DNA of 14,099 nt from an uncultured Collinsella sp. GTDB taxonomy: Bacteria > Actinomycetota > Coriobacteriia > Coriobacteriales > Coriobacteriaceae. The stretch is taken from positions 1 through 14,099 of the forward strand of contig URTP01000039.1 of assembly GCA_900550835.1 (NCBI GenBank), written 5' to 3'. How positions within the stretch are numbered: the first letter of the stretch is position 1; every line of letters starts with the position of its first letter. The notes beneath the pieces are model-generated. The model was not told the DNA's origin and searched no databases. It saw only the letters and a program-made list of their open reading frames with translations. Below are positions 1 through 5,322 of the stretch, piece by piece. A program made the position numbers and the translations under genes.

Positions 1-900
1 CGGGGCATGCGGGGAGCCGGCGGGCGCCTGGGCTTCGCTGGCCGCGTGTGCGGGGTCGACAATGCCCGAAATCAGGCGCTCGGCCTCATCGACATCCAAG
101 CAAGGGGTACCGCTTACCAGGCCATCGGCCTCGAGGCTATTGAAGATACGCGTGACGCGAGGGCAGTCGACGCCGATGGCACGGAGCTCGTCGGCATGCC
201 CGAAAACCTCGTGTGGCTCGCCCTGCAGCGCGATTTCGCCATGGTTGAGCACGAGCACGCGGTTGCAGTACTCCGAGAGCAGGGCGACCTTTTGCTCAAC
301 GACGACGATGGTAATTCCAAGTGCGCGGTTTGCCTCACGCAGCGTCTCGAAGACCAACGTGGAGCTGGCGGGGTCGAGTGCCGCGGTGGGCTCGTCGAGA
401 ACCAAAACGCGCGGACGCATGGCGAGGATGGCGGCGATGGCTACCTTTTGCTTCTGTCCGCCCGAGAGGGTGGCGATCTCGCGGTCGCGCAGGTCGCTGA
501 TGCCGACGGTCTCGAGCGTTTCGCTCACGCGCTGCTCGGTCTGGTCGTGGGGAACGCCAAAGTTCTCGAGGCCAAAGAGTATCTCGTCCTCGACGACCGA
601 GGCGACCATCTGCGTGTCGATATCCTGCAGCACGCTGCCGACGATTTGCGACACGTCGGTCAACGAGACCTCGCAGGTGTCGTGGCCGTCAACCATGACG
701 GACCCAAAGAACGTGCCGGTGTAGTGGTGGGGCACGGCGCCCGACAGGCAGGCGGCAAGCGTGGACTTGCCGGCGCCCGAGGGCCCGATGATGCCGATGA
801 AATCTCCCTTGTTCACGCTGAGTGAGATGTGGCTGAGCGCCTGCTCGGTCTGCGTGCCATAGGAGAACGAGACATCGTCGACGTTGATGATCGTTTCCAT
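1..900 (-). CDS. ECF transporter ATP-binding protein (3' end outside window)
   Basis: This ABC ATPase powers an energy-coupling factor (ECF) vitamin/amino-acid importer at the inner face of the membrane. The reading frame starts at ATG 900 and runs 300 codons to the window edge without a stop, so it is partial. GAAAGG lies 5 nt upstream as the ribosome binding site. Visible motifs are Walker A GPSGAGKST (residues 39-47), Q-loop Gln92, signature LSGGQ (145-149) and Walker B VLVLDEP with catalytic Glu170. The usual H-loop His is Gln203 (VVVEQK). The domain ends near residue 280 and passes into an Ala/Pro-rich stretch. That would fit a linker to a second ABC domain, as in fused two-domain ECF ATPases, but the second domain is not visible. 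It follows the S component on the same strand after a 212-nt gap filled with palindromic elements. No Trp codon occurs in the 300 residues. Family assignment is firm; the fusion is inference. Confidence 0.93.
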   Translation of the reverse strand, partial: METIINVDDVSFSYGTQTEQALSHISLSVNKGDFIGIIGPSGAGKSTLAACLSGAVPHHYTGTFFGSVMVDGHDTCEVSLTDVSQIVGSVLQDIDTQMVASVVEDEILFGLENFGVPHDQTEQRVSETLETVGISDLRDREIATLSGGQKQKVAIAAILAMRPRVLVLDEPTAALDPASSTLVFETLREANRALGITIVVVEQKVALLSEYCNRVLVLNHGEIALQGEPHEVFGHADELRAIGVDCPRVTRIFNSLEADGLVSGTPCLDVDEAERLISGIVDPAHAASEAQAPAGSPHAP

Positions 901-918
901 GGATACCTTTCATAGTCA

Positions 919-962
919 TTGGGGACGTTCTTACATGACTAGTCGTTTAAGAACGTCCCCAA
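919..962. repeat. 44-bp near-perfect palindrome (REP/MITE-like)
   Basis: Two perfect 15-nt inverted arms (919-933 and 948-962, TTGGGGACGTTCTTA and its complement) flank a 14-nt centre. The centre itself contains the palindrome GACTAGTC (937-944) on the same axis, so almost all 44 bp are symmetric. A degenerate relative of one arm, TTTGGGACAGTCTTT, follows at about 973-987. It lies between the S component and the ATPase, just upstream of the ATPase ribosome binding site. It has no T-tract and so is not a normal intrinsic terminator. It could be a dispersed REP-like element, an RNA stability or processing hairpin, or a protein-binding site. Confidence 0.7.
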
Positions 963-1005
963 GAGCTAGTTGTTTGGGACAGTCTTTGTTGGTGGAGTGC
1001 GGAGA

Positions 1006-1106
1006 CGGCTTTACGAGGGGCCCCAGGTTGGCGCGAAAGAGGAGCGAAGCGTACTTGGGTACGCGAGCGACGAATGAACGCCAAGATGGGGTGGCTCGTA
1101 AAGCCG
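1006..1106. repeat. About 100-nt imperfect inverted repeat (long stem-loop)
   Basis: The outer arms CGGCTTTACGAG (1006-1017) and CTCGTAAAGCCG (1095-1106) are perfectly complementary. Complementarity continues inward as CCCCA/TGGGG and TTGGCG/CGCCAA with short mismatched steps, to about 1033 and 1079. The tip is a separate hairpin, GCGTAC (1049-1054), TTGG loop, GTACGC (1059-1064). The element begins 6 nt beyond the stop codon of the S component gene, so it would form a long structure in the 3' part of that message. No T-tract follows on either strand. It could be a non-autonomous mobile or REP-type element, or an mRNA 3'-stabilising structure that lets the S component and ATPase be made in different amounts. 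Confidence 0.7.
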
Positions 1107-1112
1107 AGCGGG

Positions 1113-1685
1113 TTAATTGAGCCTAAGGGCCTTCTGGATGGGCAAGTAGAGGGCGCCGACCAGAATGGCGTTAAAGACGGCGGTCATGGCGACGACGGGC
1201 AGCATAGCGGCGGCGAGCTCGCCGACCACGCCAAGCATGGCCATCTTGATAACCATGAAGATGACGCCGGAGACAAAGGTGGTCACGAAGGTTGCGACGA
1301 TGGCGACGGCAGGCTTGACCTGACCGTTCTTGCCGGCGGCGTTGACGATGCCGGCCATGAGCATGGCGGCGATGCCCTCGGCGGCAAAATCGACGAACGG
1401 CGAAGTGGTGGTGATCTGGATCACGGCAGCCGAGATGAGGCCAATGACGAGCGCCTGGCCGATGTTGGGGCGAACGACCAGGATGGTGAGGCAGAAGGCC
1501 GAGATGATGAACTCGGGGCTGATCATGCCGCCCGAGATGCCCGAGATTGCCTTGCCGACGGTGAAGTTGAGGATGAAGCCGGCGGCGAGCAGGATGGCGA
1601 GCAGGACGAGGGCGCGGACATCGAGTTTGCCGCGATCGGCGGTATGGACGGTGCGGGGCTGGGTGGCGGTGGTGTTCTGAGACAT
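1113..1685 (-). CDS. ECF transporter S component, probable tryptophan uptake (TrpP-like)
   Basis: This is a small polytopic membrane protein of 190 residues that would bind the substrate and dock on the ECF module. The ATG at 1685 is preferred over the in-frame upstream start at 1715, because AAAGGA sits 8 nt before it. A short polar N-terminus is followed by about six hydrophobic segments from residue 22 to the C-terminus, which is the usual size and shape of an S component. Elements such as ALVIGLISA, TTFVSGVIF and a C-terminal YLPIQKAL recall the TrpP (YhaG) family from memory. The substrate call comes mainly from context: the gene lies directly downstream of a Trp-codon leader peptide and attenuator. 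The protein has no Trp residue. It is followed by an ECF ATPase. An EcfT subunit would be expected beyond the window. S-component function is likely; tryptophan specificity is well-supported inference. Confidence 0.88.
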   Translation of the reverse strand: MSQNTTATQPRTVHTADRGKLDVRALVLLAILLAAGFILNFTVGKAISGISGGMISPEFIISAFCLTILVVRPNIGQALVIGLISAAVIQITTTSPFVDFAAEGIAAMLMAGIVNAAGKNGQVKPAVAIVATFVTTFVSGVIFMVIKMAMLGVVGELAAAMLPVVAMTAVFNAILVGALYLPIQKALRLN

Positions 1686-1730
1686 GGTGAAAATCCTTTC
1701 GGAAGGGGATTGCAAGAGAAAAGCGGAGGC

Positions 1731-1860
1731 GCGTGATGCGAATGCGATCGGGCTCGAGATAGAAAAAGGCCCCCGGTCGAAACCGGAGGCCTTCCAATCA
1801 CCTAGAGCTCAAAAACAGGCGTGAGGGACTCACTGTCGACCGATCGTATTCGCATCACGC
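1731..1860 (-). repeat. 21-nt inverted repeat bracketing the attenuator
   Basis: The 21 nt at 1731-1751 are complementary to 1840-1860 at 20 of 21 positions; the spacer of 88 nt contains the terminator hairpin. The upstream arm (in transcript order) starts immediately after the third Trp codon and covers leader codons 14-20. The other arm lies downstream of the terminator, about 45 nt before the S component start codon. In read-through RNA the two arms could form a long duplex enclosing the terminator stem. They cannot compete with termination, because the second arm is transcribed after the decision point. Confidence 0.75.
1763..1791 (-). terminator. Intrinsic terminator of the Trp attenuator
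   Basis: On the minus strand a 10-bp stem (1782-1791 with 1768-1777, GGCCTCCGGT/ACCGGGGGCC, one G-U pair) closes a TTCG loop. It is followed directly by five T residues (1767-1763). It sits 38 nt after the leader-peptide stop codon and 78 nt before the S component start codon, so it can only act to switch transcription of the transporter genes. Its loop and 3' arm (1774-1780, TCGACCG) are complementary to leader codons 19-21 (1836-1842), giving a possible antiterminator. Confidence 0.9.
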
Positions 1861-1898
1861 CACCACCAGTTGTTGAGAGATTTCATCGTGTTCTTCAT
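1830..1898 (-). CDS. Tryptophan leader peptide (22 aa, three consecutive Trp codons)
   Basis: This 22-codon reading frame starts at ATG 1898 behind AAAGGAG, with 8-nt spacing, and ends with TGA at 1830-1832. The central residues are NNWWWRD, so codons 11-13 are TGG TGG TGG (1860-1868). It lies about 50 nt after an extended -10 promoter and just before an intrinsic terminator. This is the arrangement of a ribosome-mediated attenuator: ribosomes waiting for Trp-tRNA on the TGG run would leave codons 19-21 free, and ribosomes reaching the stop would cover them. The peptide itself probably has no further function. Three Trp in 22 residues is far above chance, and Trp is absent from the two downstream transporter proteins. 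Confidence 0.9.
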   Translation of the reverse strand: MKNTMKSLNNWWWRDANTIGRQ

Positions 1899-1956
1899 GT
1901 TGGTGGCTCCTTTCGTGATGCCGTGGCGCGGTCGCACCTAGTTGCTGTTGCGCTGC

Positions 1957-1985
1957 ACTATAGCACAGCGAAGTGTGTGCGGGGA
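1957..1985 (-). promoter_or_regulatory. Promoter of the leader/ECF transport operon
   Basis: On the minus strand TGC-TATAGT (1965-1957) is a good extended -10 element. The -35 region near 1980-1986 (TTCCCC/TCCCCG) is poor, as often tolerated with an extended -10. Transcription would start near 1950, giving about 50 nt before the leader peptide and roughly 185 nt to the end of the terminator. Confidence 0.6.
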
Positions 1986-2005
1986 AATCTTTTTTAAAAA
2001 GATTT
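1985..2005. promoter_or_regulatory. AT-rich palindrome upstream of the operon promoter
   Basis: AAATCTTTTT and AAAAAGATTT are exact inverted halves around a single T in otherwise GC-rich DNA. The centre lies about 45 bp upstream of the predicted transcription start. That is where an UP element or an operator would sit. As RNA it has almost no loop, so a terminator role is less likely. Confidence 0.4.
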
Positions 2006-2036
2006 CAGGCGGGTTTCCCGTCGGTCAAAAGAGCGG

Positions 2037-2078
2037 GCTAAGCGGGCGAGGCTGCCATTGCTGCCTTGTCCGCTCAGC
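2037..2078 (-). terminator. Probable terminator of the C69 dipeptidase gene
   Basis: GCTGAGCGG and CCGCTTAGC (2078-2070 with 2045-2037, one G-U pair) form a 9-bp stem 16 nt after the dipeptidase stop codon. The inner region can pair further (AGGC/GCCT). Only a short TTTT follows, some 6 nt beyond the stem, so the strength is uncertain. Confidence 0.5.
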
Positions 2079-2093
2079 TAAGACATGAGGGCT

Positions 2094-3896
2094 TTAGGCC
2101 TTCTTGCGACGATAGATCACGTAGGCGCAGACACCGATGATGACGACGGCGCCAACGGCCATGGCGGCCATGTTGTTGCCCTCGGACTTCTCCTCGGTGA
2201 CCTCTTCCTCTTCGGCCTCGGGCTCGGCCACGTCCTCATCGGAAAGGGCCTCGTCGGCGTAGGTGATGGACTCGACCAGGCAGTCGTTGTCAGCATCGTA
2301 GTCACTCGGGACGAACTCCTCGGAGAAATCGCCCTCCTGGAGGTAGTCGCGCATCTCCTCGAGCATGGCCTTGCACTTAACATAGGTGTTCTTGGTTGCA
2401 GCCTTGCCGGCCTTGTTGGCCAGGGCGGTGCGGGCTTCGGTGCCTTCTTCGGCCTGCATGGCCTCGTCGACGGTCAGGTTCTGCTCGATGAGCTCCTTCT
2501 GCAGGGCGTCGAGATAGGCGCGGACGCCGGTGGCGCAGTGGTCGCGGTTCTCATAGGCGAGCGTGTTGATGTCCATGAGGACGTAGTTGATGGAGTTCTT
2601 GGGCTCCTCGTTGTTCACGACGTCTTCCTCTTCGCAGTGATCGAAGGAGACATCCTGATCGCTGAAGTAGGGGCTGACCTCGGTGAGCAGTGCGGAATAG
2701 AGGGGGATAGCGACGGAGAACTCGGCGTTGGAGAGCATCTCCCACTGGATGGTCGCGATCTCGGGGTCCATGCCGTGACGGATCTGGAAGGTGTGGATTT
2801 CGGTGTTGCGGTTGGAGCCGATGGCATACGCGCCGTCGGTGTTGGCGTTGAGGCCGGCGACATTCTCGCCGCGAGCGGCGAAGGAACGAATCATCTCAAA
2901 GGTGTTCCAGTCGGACTTGCCGGGCGTAAAGAACAGCGGCTGCATTTCGTGGACCAGGGCGCCGGTCGTCGCGCGAGCGTCTTCGCGCTCGTCCTTGACG
3001 ATCTCGTAGTCGGTGCCCTCAGCAAGCGGAGCCATGAAGTAATCGCGGCCCTGGATATAGCGCGACCACTGGTGCATGCCGGCCTCGCCAATCTCCTCGC
3101 CGTAGGTCTTGGCGACGTCGAACTTGCCGTCGGTGTACTCGGCAAAGCCCTTCTCCTTAGGCATAGACTCGATGCCCTCGGAGTGGAGGCAGTTCTCGGT
3201 GTCGTCGAGGTCGACGTCATAGGTGAGGTTGCCGATGTTGGGGTTGAGCGAGGCGATATCGTCAGTGAGCCTCATGGCGATCCACTGATGGCCGGAAAGC
3301 GCTGCAAACAACCAGGTCTCGTTGTTGTCGGCAATGATGATCTGGTCGTTGGAGCAGACGCCCTGCTCGTCAATCAGGCTGCCGAGGAGCTCGACACCCT
3401 CGCGGGCCGTGGCACTCTCGCCCAGAATGACGCTGGCGTAGTTGTATTCGCCAATGCCAGTCTCCTCGGTGATGGGGTCGGCCTCTTCGGCCTTCTCGTT
3501 ATAGGAGGTGCTCAACGTGGCAGAGCAGGAGACACCCTTCTCGTTGATGCCTGCCTCGGAATATGCGTCGTAGCGATCTTCCCACTGCGAGGGGTTGTCG
3601 CGAACGAAGGTGTAGCGGTAGGTTGCGCCCTTGGACTTGTACTCAAAACCGGACTCGACCGAGGTGTACTCGTTGCCGTCCTTGTGTGCGGGCTCAATGC
3701 CAAAGTGCTTGATGTAGCGCGGACCGAAGTCCTCGGAACGGCCGTAGTACGTGTTGCCGTCTGCCGTGAGCTTGCTGCCCATGTAGATCTGGGTGCAGGC
3801 GAGTGCCGAAGTCGGCATGGCCATGATAGCCGCTGCTCCAAACGCAAGGCCGCAGCCGAGCTTCTTGAGCGTGTTGACAGGATGAGTAAACCTCAT
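2094..3896 (-). CDS. C69-family dipeptidase, secreted and membrane-anchored
   Basis: This is a peptidase family C69 (PepD/U34-type) N-terminal-nucleophile hydrolase of 600 residues, expected to cut dipeptides or short peptides outside the membrane. ATG 3896 is chosen because GGGAGGG precedes it by 3-5 nt; an in-frame start 60 nt upstream lacks such a site. A signal peptide covers residues 1-33 (basic MRFTHPVNTLKK, hydrophobic core, TSALA). Cleavage would expose Cys34 in ALA-CTQIYMG, the family's catalytic N-terminal Cys. The fold continues with the typical NTYYGRSEDFG and WLFAALSGHQWIAMR segments. The C-terminus carries an acidic linker (about 551-573), one membrane segment (about 575-594) and a basic RRKKA tail, so the enzyme is anchored with its catalytic domain outside. 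A probable terminator follows. No co-transcribed gene is evident. The family assignment is firm; the exact substrate is unknown. Confidence 0.93.
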   Translation of the reverse strand: MRFTHPVNTLKKLGCGLAFGAAAIMAMPTSALACTQIYMGSKLTADGNTYYGRSEDFGPRYIKHFGIEPAHKDGNEYTSVESGFEYKSKGATYRYTFVRDNPSQWEDRYDAYSEAGINEKGVSCSATLSTSYNEKAEEADPITEETGIGEYNYASVILGESATAREGVELLGSLIDEQGVCSNDQIIIADNNETWLFAALSGHQWIAMRLTDDIASLNPNIGNLTYDVDLDDTENCLHSEGIESMPKEKGFAEYTDGKFDVAKTYGEEIGEAGMHQWSRYIQGRDYFMAPLAEGTDYEIVKDEREDARATTGALVHEMQPLFFTPGKSDWNTFEMIRSFAARGENVAGLNANTDGAYAIGSNRNTEIHTFQIRHGMDPEIATIQWEMLSNAEFSVAIPLYSALLTEVSPYFSDQDVSFDHCEEEDVVNNEEPKNSINYVLMDINTLAYENRDHCATGVRAYLDALQKELIEQNLTVDEAMQAEEGTEARTALANKAGKAATKNTYVKCKAMLEEMRDYLQEGDFSEEFVPSDYDADNDCLVESITYADEALSDEDVAEPEAEEEEVTEEKSEGNNMAAMAVGAVVIIGVCAYVIYRRKKA

Positions 3897-4121
3897 AATC
3901 CCTCCCAACTGTTGAAACCCCGCGAAACCGTACGGAGTTTCAGCTAATAAATACATCTACTAGCCTAAAGGAAGTGTAAAGAGTATTCACTCGACAACAG
4001 CCTTTGCTCGATGAGCGTAAAGAAATATACGATGAACGGATAATAATACTCATTTTATGGCTTTAGTTAAATAAAGGCACCCTGCATTTACTGTAGCTGA
4101 ATAAAGCATTAGACGGCGGTC
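3897..4121 (-). promoter_or_regulatory. AT-rich upstream region of the dipeptidase gene with a 21-bp-spaced direct repeat
   Basis: This 225-nt stretch is much richer in A/T than its surroundings and contains no credible gene. It should hold the dipeptidase promoter. On the minus strand TTTACA near 3977-3982 followed by GATGTA-like DNA is one weak candidate pair. Two copies of CGATGA(G/A)CG (4009-4017 and 4030-4038) start exactly 21 bp apart, two helical turns, roughly 115-140 bp before the start codon. This suggests a tandem binding site on one DNA face. Several TAAAG motifs are also scattered here. No regulator can be named. Confidence 0.4.
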
Positions 4122-4171
4122 AAAAAGAAAACTCTCCCGCTGTTTAGGATTTGCATAAACAGCGGGAGAGT
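4122..4171 (-). terminator. Strong intrinsic terminator after the lipid kinase/small protein operon
   Basis: A perfect 16-bp inverted repeat (4156-4171 with 4131-4146, ACTCTCCCGCTGTTTA and its complement) surrounds a 9-nt loop. On the minus strand it is followed by TTTCTTTTT (4130-4122). It ends the operon made of the kinase and the 30-residue membrane protein, whose stop codon is 34 nt upstream. It also insulates the downstream dipeptidase promoter region. Confidence 0.92.
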
Positions 4172-4204
4172 CGATAACTGGATGAATATCATACCAATGT
4201 GGAA

Positions 4205-4297
4205 TTACTTCTTCCGGCGGTGGATAACGTTAATCGCATAGCCGATGAGCATGGCCAAAACGATGACGATAAAGCCGAGCAGGGGATTGTCGTTCAT
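4205..4297 (-). CDS. 30-residue single-pass membrane protein
   Basis: This small open frame begins MNDNPLLGFIVIVLAML and ends HRRKK before TAA. It has one hydrophobic segment (about residues 5-25) and a basic tail, predicting N-out/C-in topology. AGGAGG (4303-4308) lies 5 nt before the ATG and overlaps the stop codon of the lipid kinase gene, which implies translational coupling. The terminator lies 34 nt past its stop. The strong ribosome binding site, membrane-like composition and tight position between kinase and terminator make it a real gene in my judgement. I do not recognise a family. It could be a membrane tether or regulator for the kinase, but that is a guess. Confidence 0.75.
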   Translation of the reverse strand: MNDNPLLGFIVIVLAMLIGYAINVIHRRKK

Positions 4298-4306
4298 GGG
4301 GTCCTC

Positions 4307-5224
4307 CTATTTTCCGAGTGGGGAGAATTCGTCGACGATGAGGTCGAGGCATTGCGGAAGTGCGCGGGCTCCAAAGACGCCCGAGTTGCTGGAGATGATT
4401 TCGCCATCGAACTGCATGCCCAGCGACGGGGTGCAGGTGATCTTGGCTTCTTTGGTCTGGATGATCTTAAACTGCGGACGGCCGAGCACCTTGCCGGCGG
4501 GGTCGAGCGCGGCGGTGATCACGGTCGGGAGCAGCTGCACGGTTTTTACGGGCTCGATGACCGCGATGTCGACCATGCCGTCGTTCATGCGACAGTCGGG
4601 GAACAGGTTGATGTCGTTTTGGATGACCGAGGTGTTGCCGGCCATGCAGCAGATGCCATCGAGCTTCTCGACAATGCCGTCATGTTCAATCGTAAAGTGC
4701 GCCACCGTGGGGTTGGGCGTAGCGAGCGCGGATAGGAAGTAGGCGATCTCGCCGATGTCGTTTTTGGTGGGGGCGGACTTCATCATGATCTCGGCATCGT
4801 AGCCCGATCCGGCGATGATAATAAAGCCGTGGCGCTTTTCGTTGCCGTTCTCGTCGAGCCAAAAGAGCTCGCCCATGTCCGCCTTGACGGTACGGCCGAC
4901 GCGACAGGCCTTGGCGAGCGCCGCGGCCTCGGGGGCATTGCCAATGTTGTTGAAGAACAGGCAGGCCGTGCCGGAGGGGAAGACGAGCGTGGGGACGCCG
5001 CATCCGCGCATTTGGTCGAGCACGTTGGAGACGGTGCCGTCGCCGCCCGAAATCACCACGCGATCAAACTCGCGCACGTCTGCCACGGCGTCCTCGGGTT
5101 CCATGCCATCGCCGATAAAACGCATCACGACCTCGTCGCCGCCCTGCGCGAGGGCGTGCGTGAACGCGTAGATTTCATCTGAGCTGGGGCCCGATGCCGG
5201 GTTGTGGATGATAAGGCAGCGCAT
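4307..5224 (-). CDS. Diacylglycerol kinase/YegS-BmrU family lipid kinase
   Basis: The 305-residue product belongs to the DAGK-catalytic-domain family, which phosphorylates diacylglycerol or related lipids with ATP at the inner membrane face. Visible features are an N-terminal nucleotide-fold strand MRCLIIHNPASG, the glycine-rich ATP loop SGGDGT (59-64), a second loop PSGTACLFFNNIG (83-95) and a late FDGE motif (272-275). In the second loop the usual GTxND signature is changed to GTACL. The length is typical. ATG 5224 has only a weak ribosome binding site. Transcription diverges from ribonuclease D. The stop codon overlaps the ribosome binding site of the small membrane protein downstream. The family is secure; the lipid substrate cannot be told from sequence. 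Confidence 0.9.
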   Translation of the reverse strand: MRCLIIHNPASGPSSDEIYAFTHALAQGGDEVVMRFIGDGMEPEDAVADVREFDRVVISGGDGTVSNVLDQMRGCGVPTLVFPSGTACLFFNNIGNAPEAAALAKACRVGRTVKADMGELFWLDENGNEKRHGFIIIAGSGYDAEIMMKSAPTKNDIGEIAYFLSALATPNPTVAHFTIEHDGIVEKLDGICCMAGNTSVIQNDINLFPDCRMNDGMVDIAVIEPVKTVQLLPTVITAALDPAGKVLGRPQFKIIQTKEAKITCTPSLGMQFDGEIISSNSGVFGARALPQCLDLIVDEFSPLGK

Positions 5225-5252
5225 ACTTACGTTCCCGTTCTGTGACTAACCG

Positions 5253-5260
5253 AGTATAGT
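5253..5260. promoter_or_regulatory. Candidate shared -10 region of divergent promoters
   Basis: In the 98-nt gap between the lipid kinase (minus) and ribonuclease D (plus), AGTATAGT offers TATAGT (5255-5260) on the plus strand and TATACT (5258-5253) on the minus strand. Both are plausible -10 hexamers, offset by 2 bp. The -35 regions are weak in either direction. The starts would lie about 55 nt before the rnd start codon and about 20 nt before the kinase start codon. Confidence 0.4.
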
Positions 5261-5322
5261 TGTAGGGCAATGCCGATATCCTACCCGTGTTTTTCGGGCC
5301 TAACCTTATTCGATGGGTTGAT

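Noticed and set aside
7..825. 272-codon plus-strand frame at the window start
   Set aside because: Opposite the ECF ATPase, whose Walker A, signature and Walker B motifs establish the true frame.
1686..1715. Upstream ATG 1715 for the S component
   Set aside because: The AAAGGA site serves ATG 1685 with proper spacing; the extra ten residues have no comparable site.
1074..1736. Plus-strand frames of 220 and 116 codons across the S component and attenuator
   Set aside because: Gly/Asp-rich shadow of the S component, without initiation signals. They would cross the attenuator terminator region.
1855..1913. T-box or metabolite riboswitch as the control of the ECF operon
   Set aside because: The leader is only about 185 nt, I see no T-box core sequence, and the Trp-rich translated frame explains the arrangement better.
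2085..3947. 620-codon open frame on the plus strand covering the dipeptidase gene
   Set aside because: It mirrors the C69 gene codon for codon. The product is low-complexity Val/Gly/Leu/Asp-rich and has no ribosome binding site. The minus-strand frame has a signal peptide, catalytic Cys and family motifs.
4270..4297. Relation between the VIHRRKK end of the small protein and the VIYRRKKA end of the dipeptidase
   Set aside because: Short hydrophobic-plus-basic tails arise readily in membrane anchors. The match is too short to claim common origin.
5287..5322. GTG start 36 nt upstream for ribonuclease D
   Set aside because: No ribosome binding site, and the added residues are not expected in the family. 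ATG 5323 gives the typical length and N-terminus.
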